Source of the DNA: CAZELM01 sp964512995
GTDB lineage: Bacteria; CSSED10-310
Assembly (NCBI GenBank): GCA_964512995.1
Contig: CAZELM010000081.1
Span: 1 to 9,075 of the forward strand
Length of the DNA: 9,075 nt
Direction: 5' to 3'
Positions 1 to 5,179 of this stretch are shown in pieces. Position 1 is the stretch's first letter. Every line of letters begins with the position of its first letter. The notes below the pieces were generated by a model. It ran no database searches. It was not told where the DNA came from and saw only the letters and a program-made list of their open reading frames with translations. The translations under genes were made by a program, and so were the position numbers.

Positions 1-53
1 AATGCTTCTTTAATTTCGCGAGGCTCGTGTCTCATTTTTATTGACACATTCCG
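1..53. repeat. Left end copy of 53-bp terminal inverted repeat
   Basis: Bases 1-53 are the exact reverse complement of 9021-9073, with no mismatch. Identity stops at base 54, where the left side continues GAGTCTC and the right side (read inward) continues CATTTTC. The repeat contains a smaller dyad, GTGTC/GACAC, of the kind found at transposase-bound ends of insertion sequences. No transposase is present, so the element body lies outside the window. It could be the end of an insertion sequence with long inverted ends, or one of two oppositely oriented copies. I cannot assign an IS family. Confidence 0.9.
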
Positions 54-85
54 GAGTCTCTTTTAGGGATTGCTAAAATTTAAAA

Positions 86-193
86 AAGCATGCTTATGGG
101 ACCCTTGAAATTGAGACTCCTTTAAACATCCATATACATCCAGACTCACTATCCCTAACAAAAATCTAGTATTTCCAAAAATTATATATACTG
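86..193. repeat. Intergenic repeat B, copy 1
   Basis: This copy begins with the palindrome AAGCATGCTT followed by ATGGGACCC and a GAGACTC box at 113-119, then TCACTA at 146-151. It aligns with 5033-5140 almost without gaps (one single-base offset): the first 19 bases are identical, the middle diverges, and the last roughly 50 bases are similar again. A shorter relative is at 4239-4293. It lies just upstream of the promoter of the nuclease operon, as copy 2 lies upstream of hsdR. No coding capacity is apparent. It could be a shared regulatory leader, a protein-binding array or a recombination site. Confidence 0.75.
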
Positions 194-203
194 GATTTGG
201 GTT

Positions 204-249
204 TTGACTGGGGTTGACAGATAAGTATTATTCAAGTTTCGGGTTGACT
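204..249 (+). repeat. Helically phased TTGAC / GGGTTGAC motifs
   Basis: TTGACT occurs at 204, TTGACA at 214 and TTGACT at 244. The eight-base word GGGTTGAC is exact at 211-218 and 241-248, 30 bp apart, and a variant GGGTTTTGAC precedes them. Spacings of 10 and 30 bp place all three on the same face of the helix. The last is also the best -35 box for the downstream operon. This pattern suits repeated binding sites for a regulator, but a chance run of -35-like words is possible. Confidence 0.4.
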
Positions 250-272
250 TCGCTTGATATCTTCTATATTCT
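244..272 (+). promoter_or_regulatory. Probable sigma70-type promoter of the nuclease operon
   Basis: TTGACT at 244-249 and TATTCT at 267-272 are separated by 17 bp. An alternative -10, TATATT at 265-270, has a 15-bp spacer. The first gene starts about 50 bp downstream, at 322, after GAAAGG (305-310), a ribosome-binding site with a rather long 11-base spacing. Confidence 0.5.
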
Positions 273-321
273 GTTTTAGTTATTCGCAATAATGCTTTAT
301 TTTTGAAAGGATTGTTTCAAC

Positions 322-1242
322 ATGCTAGAAAGTTATATGGAAGACCTAATTGCAAAATATCCAATGGATTTTTTCCCACGTAAAACACTAAAGTTGGCAG
401 GAAGACAAAATTCATTTTCTGGTATTGGTAGATTTGATCTGCTTTTCACGGATGAACATAATACAAATATATTAATGGAGTTGAAAGCACGAGCGGCAAA
501 ATATGATGATGCCGATCAGCTTGCGAAGTACTATGAAGCTCTTAAAAATCAAGGAACTACCGATGTTATTATGTGGTTGATTGCCCCTAGTATTCCCAAC
601 TCGATACGCGAATTTCTTGATAGGGTTGGAATTGAATATACAGAGATACATGAGAATGAATTTTATCGAATTGCCAAAAAACATAATGAGACTATTGATT
701 CATCGCCAGATTCAATTACTGTTCACTCATTAGAGAGTCAACCATTAACAACTAATCTACCAAGTTACGATAGATCCACGTTTCATTCATCTTTCAGATG
801 TCGCAGTAAAATTTCAAAAAAATTCCGCTACTCCATAGAGAATCTAAAGTCAACATTCCGTACAGCTTTTAACTTTTTATCTTACATTGAATCGCATCCT
901 GATGAAGGATTTTGGTTGAGTACGGCTACGAACGCACACTTGTACTACCAAGATTCTTTCCTTGCTTATATAAAACTCTCAATAGGAGGAATCTGGTTCT
1001 CGCCGTATTTTAACATGCAAATTGAAGGTGGGACAACGAGCAGAAGCAACCTTATTTTTCCAAATGTGTTTCGTCAACTAACATCTAAGAATGATGGCAA
1101 AGCAGAAGAATGGGTTAGATTCAATTCCGATGACTCTGTTTATATTTCCTCACAAGCTCCTGAAGAGTTTTTCATAAATTTATTAAACGAAATAAAGCGA
1201 GTTCATAAACAACCTCCTCAGTATAACAGAACAGAACGATGA
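322..1242 (+). CDS. NucS-like PD-(D/E)XK nuclease with unrecognised C-terminal domain
   Basis: The 306-aa protein has an N-terminal nuclease fold of the type in the C-terminal half of NucS/EndoMS (DUF91-like). Visible motifs are an acidic helix start (E3/E7), GRFDLLF with D39, MELKA with E53 and K55 forming the D...ExK core, and QLAKYYEAL with Q66 and Y70 of the QxxxY motif. All catalytic positions look intact, so DNA cleavage is plausible. Residues from about 150 to 306 are rich in aromatics (GFWLSTATNAHLYY, GGIWFSPYF) and match no family I recognise; they may sense a partner or trigger. The ATG at 322 keeps the conserved first helix; a later ATG at 337 would trim it. The stop overlaps the next start by 4 bases (ATGA), which implies translational coupling. 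Nuclease assignment is fairly sure; biological role unknown, with antiphage defence inferred from context. Confidence 0.8.
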   Translation: MLESYMEDLIAKYPMDFFPRKTLKLAGRQNSFSGIGRFDLLFTDEHNTNILMELKARAAKYDDADQLAKYYEALKNQGTTDVIMWLIAPSIPNSIREFLDRVGIEYTEIHENEFYRIAKKHNETIDSSPDSITVHSLESQPLTTNLPSYDRSTFHSSFRCRSKISKKFRYSIENLKSTFRTAFNFLSYIESHPDEGFWLSTATNAHLYYQDSFLAYIKLSIGGIWFSPYFNMQIEGGTTSRSNLIFPNVFRQLTSKNDGKAEEWVRFNSDDSVYISSQAPEEFFINLLNEIKRVHKQPPQYNRTER

Positions 1243-1967
1243 TGAATGATGATACATTAGAAAATTGGCAGGATTTTTTTTCACGATATAAATCCCACAA
1301 GCAAAATCTATGTAGAGTTCGTATTGAAGAATTCAAATATGGATTTAGTTTCTTGCAATCGGCTTTTATCACCATACAAAGATTAATCTTCGAAATTGAT
1401 CGTATGTCTGCGTATAAGTTCAATCTATTCCGACTGTTTAATATCGACCGTCAAGAGGTTAAAACTCATTCTGCATTGATAGCTGATCTCCTAAGTCCAG
1501 TTGGTTTACATTCACAAGGAAGCCTTTTCCTCAATAATTTTCTCAAACTAATTCAGAATCAAATTGACCTCCCAATACAGCTATCCTTTGATCAGATTCC
1601 TTTCTTAAAATGGTATGTGGAAACTGAGAAGGTAACCGAGTTTGGTAATCTTGATATAGTTCTTTCCAATTTCGATGAGCGAGTTTTAATAGTAATTGAG
1701 AACAAGATTGATGCCGTTGAGCAGCCAAATCAGCTCATGCGTTATGTCCAGTGGATGGATACAATGCGTAATTTTTACGATTTTCAAGTATTGATTTTTC
1801 TTACACCATATGGAACTCCATCTCAGACAGCTAAAGGCAATAAATATCTTAAAATTTCTTATAATCGAGATATTGTAAATTGGTTGAAATCCTCCTTAAA
1901 TGACATAAGAACATCCAGAGTTAAAGAGGTTATAATTCAATATATTGAGATCGCCGAGTCTATTTAA
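1239..1967 (+). CDS. PDDEXK_4-type nuclease
   Basis: The 242-aa protein matches the PD-(D/E)XK nuclease superfamily member usually annotated PDDEXK_4. Seen in order: LFRLFNIDRQEVKTHSALIADLLSP around 63-86 (the typical opening, with an E and an H before a short helix), GNLDI with D139, LIVIENKID with E154 and K156, and EQPNQLMRY with Q165 and Y169. These form a full D...ExK...QxxxY site. Proteins of this family often run well past 350 aa; this one ends soon after the nuclease domain, and the missing part may be the next gene. It starts in the ATGA overlap with the upstream stop; a second in-frame ATG follows directly at 1242. There is no strong ribosome-binding site of its own, so coupling to gene 1 is likely. 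The substrate cannot be read from sequence. Confidence 0.82.
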   Translation: MMNDDTLENWQDFFSRYKSHKQNLCRVRIEEFKYGFSFLQSAFITIQRLIFEIDRMSAYKFNLFRLFNIDRQEVKTHSALIADLLSPVGLHSQGSLFLNNFLKLIQNQIDLPIQLSFDQIPFLKWYVETEKVTEFGNLDIVLSNFDERVLIVIENKIDAVEQPNQLMRYVQWMDTMRNFYDFQVLIFLTPYGTPSQTAKGNKYLKISYNRDIVNWLKSSLNDIRTSRVKEVIIQYIEIAESI

Positions 1968-1973
1968 TAGGAG
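1968..1973 (+). promoter_or_regulatory. Ribosome-binding site that sets the start at 1980
   Basis: TAGGAG directly abuts an ATG at 1974, leaving no spacing, but lies 6 bases before the in-frame ATG at 1980. The second ATG is therefore the likely initiator. It sits right after the TAA of the preceding gene. Confidence 0.6.
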
Positions 1974-1979
1974 ATGTAT

Positions 1980-2558
1980 ATGAACTATGAACAAGAAATT
2001 ATTCAATTCCTTTCAAAACCCGAGAATCTATCTTTAGTATTTGAGATCGCTGATAAGGTATATCAGGTCCGAAAGAAATTACACAATGAATTCTGGGATT
2101 TTGTAATCAATGATTTGGAATCAAAATTGAGAGATAGCCAATTTAATAAAGATTGGGAATTGGAGAAAAGCCCTGATCTCTGCTCGTCATGGAGTGGAGT
2201 ATGGTTTAAACCGAAGTACAACGTCTCAGATTATCATGTTTTCCCACGTATTGAGCAATGGGCTGCTTCTGATTTGAATATTTTCTATGGGCTTCATCAA
2301 AAAAATAAAAATGTTACAATTATTGCACAACATGTTCAGGAAATAATAAAAATTTTGAGGAAACAAGGATTTGTGAAGCAAAGTGATGTTTGGCCAGCAT
2401 ACCGTTTTATGGATATTCATCCTTGGACCAATGATTTCTTTCTACGATTCGCGAAAGGAGATAGGTCTCAAGCAAAAATCGTTATAGACCTTTTTTGGGA
2501 CTTTTTTTCTAAACATGCTCTTGAAATTAAAGAAGTAAATGATTCAATGCCAATTTAG
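1980..2558 (+). CDS. Third operon protein, similar to the C-terminal part of PDDEXK_4 proteins
   Basis: This 192-aa protein (194 aa if the ATG at 1974 is used) has no catalytic motif I recognise. It begins with helical segments (FLSKPENLSLVFEIADKVYQVRKKL) and then has aromatic-rich blocks: LHNEFWDFVINDLESKL, WSGVWFKP, and a stretch ending NIFYGL near residue 100. The pattern of a helical link followed by a strand-rich block ending in FYG resembles the region behind the nuclease in longer PDDEXK_4 proteins. I infer that it is a split-off second half that partners with the nuclease encoded 12 bases upstream. The intervening TAA plus a good ribosome-binding site argues for a genuine separate gene, not a recent frameshift. 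It could instead be an unrelated sensor subunit. It is the last gene of the operon. Confidence 0.65.
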   Translation: MNYEQEIIQFLSKPENLSLVFEIADKVYQVRKKLHNEFWDFVINDLESKLRDSQFNKDWELEKSPDLCSSWSGVWFKPKYNVSDYHVFPRIEQWAASDLNIFYGLHQKNKNVTIIAQHVQEIIKILRKQGFVKQSDVWPAYRFMDIHPWTNDFFLRFAKGDRSQAKIVIDLFWDFFSKHALEIKEVNDSMPI

Positions 2559-2637
2559 ATAAAAGAATTTCAATGCATTTGAAATGCTTTTAAAGTAGTT
2601 TTAGCTGATTATCTTATTGTCGGATGAGAAACATTCC

Positions 2638-2675
2638 CAACTAGGGAAATGAGCACATACCCACTCCCCTAGTTG
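2638..2675. terminator. Hairpin between convergent genes
   Basis: CAACTAGGG at 2638-2646 and CCCTAGTTG at 2667-2675 form a perfect 9-bp stem around a 20-base loop, which itself can pair ATG/CAT. It lies between the end of the nuclease operon (2558) and the end of the ankyrin gene (2686, opposite strand), where a bidirectional terminator is expected. There is no clear T run on either side, so Rho-independent action is uncertain. Confidence 0.45.
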
Positions 2676-2685
2676 CATTCAAATT

Positions 2686-3087
2686 TTACTTTGTAGTATC
2701 CCGTAATTGCCGACTACTCATTCCGCCGTTTTTAATCAGAAACTCTGAAATCTCTTTAAAGTCTTTTCGTAAGGCAATATCCAAAGGAGTCTCTTTGTTA
2801 AGAGATAAAGAATTAATTTCTGCTCCCATCTCAACTAAATACTTTACAATCTCAAAATTCCCATCATCTACTGCATAATGAAGAAATGTCCATTCTGTGA
2901 AATCATTCTCAAGACTTTGAAATAAGTAACCGTTCCATATTTCTCTCTCATTGACTTCTCCATTTTCCAAGTCTCTTACAACGTATCCAAATTCCTCATT
3001 TAAAACATACATACGCAGTTCAAATGACTCTTCCAAATACTTTTTAAGAGAGTGAAAAATCTTGTAATGTTTGGAAAGATTAGACAT
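2686..3087 (-). CDS. Small ankyrin-repeat protein
   Basis: The 133-aa protein has a charged helical N-terminus (1-60) with no family I recognise. Two ankyrin repeats follow: TFLHYAVDDGNFEIVKYLVEMGAEIN at about 67-92 and TPLDIALRKDFKEISEFLIKNGG at about 100-122. Ankyrin repeats bind other proteins, so an adaptor or immunity-like role is possible. No signal peptide or membrane segment is seen, so it is probably cytoplasmic. AAAGGAG lies 6 bases before the ATG, giving a well supported start. It is transcribed alone, convergent with the nuclease operon and divergent from the ParB-like gene. Ankyrin identification is secure; its partner is unknown. Confidence 0.85.
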   Translation of the reverse strand: MSNLSKHYKIFHSLKKYLEESFELRMYVLNEEFGYVVRDLENGEVNEREIWNGYLFQSLENDFTEWTFLHYAVDDGNFEIVKYLVEMGAEINSLSLNKETPLDIALRKDFKEISEFLIKNGGMSSRQLRDTTK

Positions 3088-3093
3088 AAGATG

Positions 3094-3100
3094 CTCCTTT
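3094..3100 (-). promoter_or_regulatory. Ribosome-binding site of the ankyrin gene
   Basis: AAAGGAG on the minus strand lies 6 bases before the ATG at 3087-3085. This confirms the start of the ankyrin gene. Confidence 0.7.
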
Positions 3101-3118
3101 CAGAATGTTTAGAAAATT

Positions 3119-3159
3119 ATTATATTTAGTTAAATATAGTGACTAAGTTATCACTATAT
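3119..3159 (-). promoter_or_regulatory. Ankyrin gene promoter with overlapping 9-bp dyad
   Basis: On the minus strand a perfect TATAAT -10 lies at 3124-3119, about 30 bases before the gene's ribosome-binding site. The -35 region at the proper distance is poor (TTAGTC or CTTAGT) and falls within a dyad, ATATAGTGA (3134-3142) and TCACTATAT (3151-3159), with an 8-base spacer. A palindrome over the -35 suggests an operator or activator site, and the weak -35 box would fit activator dependence. The dyad could also be a hairpin. Confidence 0.45.
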
Positions 3160-3165
3160 AACCAC

Positions 3166-3213
3166 TCTAAAACGCGCCAGAATGCCCTAGAATCGATTTT
3201 TATTATCTGGGAG
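3166..3213. repeat. Direct repeat A, copy 1
   Basis: This 48-bp segment matches 4081-4128 at 45 of 48 positions. The three differences are A/G at 3170, C/T at 3177 and A/G at 3181. Weaker similarity continues for about 20 bases, to ATTGGGTAAAAC (3222-3233) against ACTGGGTTAAGAC. CCAGA (3177-3181) can pair with TCTGG (3206-3210). It is placed before the promoter of the ParB-like gene; copy 2 is after that gene, so the two bracket it. Confidence 0.85.
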
Positions 3214-3260
3214 TAGGTAGATATTGGGTAAAACTATATTTATTATAATATGCTGCTATA

Positions 3261-3289
3261 TTGACATTGTTACTTATTATTTTAATAAT
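3261..3289 (+). promoter_or_regulatory. Strong promoter of the ParB-like gene
   Basis: TTGACA at 3261-3266 is a perfect -35 box. AATAAT at 3284-3289 matches the -10 consensus at five of six positions, with a 17-bp spacer. The open reading frame is open back to the TTG inside this -35 box, but that codon is not a plausible start. Confidence 0.7.
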
Positions 3290-3309
3290 GGATTTTTTAC
3301 CTAACCATA

Positions 3310-3315
3310 AAGGAG
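3310..3315 (+). promoter_or_regulatory. Ribosome-binding site that sets the start at 3321
   Basis: AAGGAG lies 5 bases before the ATG at 3321. Together with the promoter just upstream, it rules out the longer frame reaching back to 3261. Confidence 0.8.
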
Positions 3316-3320
3316 AAAAT

Positions 3321-4022
3321 ATGGCAGCAAAGAAGAAAGAATTAAAAGAAATTAAAGTATTAGAGGGCGAGGTTGAAACTCTGACTCAGGAGGAGCAGAA
3401 GATTATTGATGATTCCGTTTTTTTTATTAATGAAAAGTGGAATTCCAGTTGCAGGAATTTGATTGAGATAGGAAATCTTTTACTTAAAAATTTTTATAAT
3501 GATGATATCGATCTCGCCAGGGCAAGAGGCCGCAGGAAAGAAGGAATATCTCTTAGGAAATTAGCAATACGTCCTGATCTGAATGTCTCGATTGCCACAT
3601 TATCAAGGTCCTTTAACTTGGCGGCACAGGAGAAATTTCTTGTTAAAGTTAATTCACCTCAATTGACTGACTCTCATAAAATTCTGCTTCTCCACATTGA
3701 AGACCCTAAAGCGAAGGTCTCATATGCTAAGAAAATAATTGGAGGTTCTATCTCATGCCGTGATTTTACAAAAATATTAATTAAAGATGGTTTCATGCGA
3801 CAACGGGGACTCTCTGCTGGGAGAAAGAAACAGTTACAAAGTAACATTTCTGATCCCTTCGACCCATTTCTTGCACCACTCGAATCAATCAGCAGTTTTG
3901 AATTTGATAAATTCGACTTTACTAATCTAAATCTCACTAAATCAAAAGACTTTCTTGAGTCAGTTAAAAAGGCTAAGTCTGTTCTCGATAAGCTATTAGA
4001 ATCATTGGAAAATGTTATTTAA
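3321..4022 (+). CDS. ParB-like helix-turn-helix DNA-binding protein without nuclease/CTPase domain
   Basis: The 233-aa protein starts with a lysine-rich tail (MAAKKKELKE) and an acidic stretch, then a helical region (about 26-60). A basic patch, RARGRRKEGISLRK, leads into a likely helix-turn-helix ending in STLSRSFNLAAQ (about 77-103). The next part, LTDSHKILLLHIEDPKAKVSYAKKIIGGSISCRDFTKIL (about 115-152), resembles the segment after the HTH in ParB/Noc/KorB proteins, where LT.GH...LL is followed by ...LA..I...GLSVR. There is no N-terminal ParB/Srx domain with its GxxRxxA motif. The C-terminus (about 200-233) is a short helical end that could dimerise. I infer sequence-specific DNA binding, as a regulator or a partition/centromere-like factor. 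Two copies of repeat A bracket it and are obvious candidate targets. Single-gene unit with its own promoter; family name uncertain. Confidence 0.65.
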   Translation: MAAKKKELKEIKVLEGEVETLTQEEQKIIDDSVFFINEKWNSSCRNLIEIGNLLLKNFYNDDIDLARARGRRKEGISLRKLAIRPDLNVSIATLSRSFNLAAQEKFLVKVNSPQLTDSHKILLLHIEDPKAKVSYAKKIIGGSISCRDFTKILIKDGFMRQRGLSAGRKKQLQSNISDPFDPFLAPLESISSFEFDKFDFTNLNLTKSKDFLESVKKAKSVLDKLLESLENVI

Positions 4023-4023
4023 T

Positions 4024-4041
4024 TGTTACAGCGATGTAACA
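4024..4041 (+). terminator. GNRA-loop hairpin just after the ParB-like gene
   Basis: TGTTACA (4024-4030) and TGTAACA (4035-4041) make a perfect 7-bp stem closed by the loop GCGA, a GNRA tetraloop. It begins one base after the stop codon. No U run follows; instead a second AT-only dyad, ATTAAAT/ATTTAAT, occupies 4044-4063. It may terminate transcription or stabilise the 3' end. Confidence 0.5.
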
Positions 4042-4080
4042 GAATTAAATTATAATATTTAATATGTATTGTAGAATGCC

Positions 4081-4128
4081 TCTAGAACGCGTCAGGATGC
4101 CCTAGAATCGATTTTTATTATCTGGGAG
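4081..4128. repeat. Direct repeat A, copy 2
   Basis: This is the second copy of the 48-bp repeat, 915 bp after copy 1 in the same orientation. Relative to copy 1, CCAGA becomes TCAGG (4092-4096) while its partner TCTGG (4121-4125) is unchanged. Both changes keep pairing in RNA through G-U wobbles. The inner part from ATGCCCTAG to TCTGGGAG is identical in the two copies. Confidence 0.85.
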
Positions 4129-4172
4129 CGTAAGTATACTGGGTTAAGACTTTAACTTAACATAGATAAGAG

Positions 4173-4293
4173 ATATTTTATTGTATTTAAAGGATTTTAT
4201 ATGTTAAGAGGATAAGTAGTCACATTAATTATTATATTAAGCATGCTTATGAGAGAGACTCAAGAATTACCTAAAAATCCACAGTCATTACCC
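4173..4293. repeat. Composite intergenic repeat C-B, copy 3 (shortened)
   Basis: Bases 4173-4194 match 4951-4972 at 20 of 22 positions (block C). The 12-bp palindrome TAAGCATGCTTA is at 4238-4249, followed by GAGACTC at 4255-4261 and AGTCATTACCCC near 4283. The order is the same as in the copy upstream of hsdR, but the GGGACCC part between the palindrome and GAGACTC is missing. Non-coding. Confidence 0.65.
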
Positions 4294-4341
4294 CGCGCAA
4301 GTCTTTTATTATTCACGACTCCAGCCTGTTGTTTAGCTACC

Positions 4342-4377
4342 TTGTCAACACGATCCAAGTAATATAGCGTGTTACAA
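4342..4377 (-). terminator. Possible hairpin downstream of the 103-aa gene
   Basis: TTG plus AACACG (4342-4352) can pair with CGTGTT plus CAA (4368-4377), with a small internal loop and a 15-base apical loop. It starts about 20 bases past the stop of the minus-strand gene ending at 4398. No U run follows, so terminator function is only a possibility. Confidence 0.3.
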
Positions 4378-4397
4378 CGATAACCCACATTCACAAT

Positions 4398-4709
4398 CTA
4401 TAACACTCCCCACATTGAAGATTGAGTTGGATGTCCTTCATCGTCTCTGATACTCACACAACTAGCAACCTCCCTGATCCCTAAATAATTCGAGTACGCC
4501 TGGAGATACTTTCCGAAGTTGGCATTAAATGAAGATCCCGCAGGTGTGTGTTTATTACTGATGAAATGACCAGCATATTCTCTGATAACATCGGAAGTAT
4601 AAACTGTGGTTATTCCGTCCGCTTTGAATCGCTTTATTATTTCCTTTATCGCATCAATAGGAACTTTACCAACTAACTCTTTGTAAGAAATCCGTTTTTG
4701 CGTGTTCAT
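4398..4709 (-). CDS. Uncharacterised 103-aa protein
   Basis: I do not recognise this protein. It has an N-terminal helix (IDAIKEIIKRFKADGI, about 18-33) and a segment that could be a second helix (TSDVIREYAGHFI). A Gly/Asn-rich stretch, AGSSFNANFGKYLQ, precedes the polar tail DDEGHPTQSSMWGVL. The spacing of helices followed by a polar hairpin-like stretch would fit a small winged-helix DNA-binding protein, but this is weak inference. There are no transmembrane or signal segments. The start is supported by GAGAGGGG (minus strand, 4723-4716), 6 bases before ATG. A TATGAT -10-like box lies at 4750-4745 on the minus strand with a poor -35. It stands alone, with about 375 and 550 bases of repeat-rich non-coding DNA on its two sides. 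Confidence 0.65.
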   Translation of the reverse strand: MNTQKRISYKELVGKVPIDAIKEIIKRFKADGITTVYTSDVIREYAGHFISNKHTPAGSSFNANFGKYLQAYSNYLGIREVASCVSIRDDEGHPTQSSMWGVL

Positions 4710-4950
4710 AGTTTTCCCCTCTCACTTTCATCACTGCGACGTACATCATACTGATCAAATTGAAATGAAAAAACAATTCTTGTCCAAAAAATTTAGCTGG
4801 GAGTCGCGGGATTTAGCAATTCATCGAGAACAATCTCTATATTGGGAAAGATGAATCTTAGAAGCTACAACATGAAGGATTACCTATAAATTTCATGATA
4901 GGCTGTAAAAGGAGAAAAGTTATTTTTGGGGAGATTGCTTAATGGAAAGT

Positions 4951-5140
4951 ATATTTTATTATATTTAAAGAATTATTACGTTATATCGCTATAACTAAAA
5001 GAGGGGACCCATAGCATTACTTTAATTTTATTAAGCATGCTTATGGGACCCAAGGAATAGAGACTCATTAAGGATTGTTACTTACACCCCGAGTCACTAC
5101 TCTTACCAAAATTTCGGTATTCCTCAAAATTTTATACATA
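4951..5140. repeat. Composite intergenic repeat C-B, copy 2, leader of hsdR
   Basis: Block C at 4951-4972 (shared with 4173-4194) is followed by the 12-bp palindrome TAAGCATGCTTA at 5032-5043. GGGACCC is at 5045-5051, GAGACTC at 5060-5066 and GAGTCACTAC at 5091-5100. The part from 5033 to 5140 aligns with 86-193, the leader of the nuclease operon. It ends about 100 bases before hsdR, which is the same kind of placement as copy 1. Confidence 0.75.
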
Positions 5141-5164
5141 AAATTCAATATCTGACTGTATATG

Positions 5165-5179
5165 TTGATACAATATCAA
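5165..5179 (+). promoter_or_regulatory. 15-bp dyad overlapping a possible extended -10 of hsdR
   Basis: TTGATACAATATCAA is a perfect 6-3-6 palindrome. Inside it, TGATACAAT is a possible extended -10 (TG-N-TACAAT); the -35 region is weak. A palindrome over the -10 would suit a repressor operator, for instance to delay restriction. Function is inferred only. Confidence 0.35.

Larger units (their letters stand above)
54..321. other. Non-coding region upstream of the three-gene nuclease operon
   Basis: No credible gene is seen here. The stretch holds an 8-bp inverted repeat, GGAGTCTC (53-60) with GAGACTCC (113-120), that brackets the palindrome AAGCATGCTT. It also holds the B1 intergenic repeat, three TTGAC-type motifs and the probable promoter of the nuclease operon, each listed separately. 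Bases 54-78 also resemble 5060-5083 inside B2 (both run GAG-CTC, then TTA, then GGATTG), so the B family may extend or be duplicated at this end. Confidence 0.6.
4023..4397. other. Non-coding region between the ParB-like gene and the 103-aa gene
   Basis: No gene with a ribosome-binding site is seen. The stretch contains the GNRA hairpin, repeat A copy 2, a small GTTAAG/CTTAAC dyad at 4143-4161, an AT-rich block (4173-4194) shared with 4951-4972, repeat B copy 3, and a possible hairpin at 4342-4377. Almost all of it is thus made of sequence repeated elsewhere in the window. Confidence 0.6.

Noticed and set aside
2638..2675. attC-like recombination hairpin
   Set aside because: The 9-bp stem lies between two convergent gene ends and its outer bases do not fit the attC core; a terminator is simpler.
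3261..3320. Longer N-terminus of the ParB-like protein starting at TTG 3261
   Set aside because: That TTG is the -35 box of a strong promoter, and AAGGAG sits correctly before ATG 3321.
3166..4150. Integron attC sites around the ParB-like gene
   Set aside because: The repeats lack a paired RYYYAAC / GTTRRRY core, and no integrase is present. Near matches such as ACTTAAC have no partner at the right place.
4942..4968. Short frame MESIFYYI after a GGGGAGA box
   Set aside because: Only eight codons, inside block C that is repeated elsewhere without the frame.
86..5140. CRISPR array
   Set aside because: Only two to three diverged copies, thousands of bases apart, with genes between them and no cas genes.
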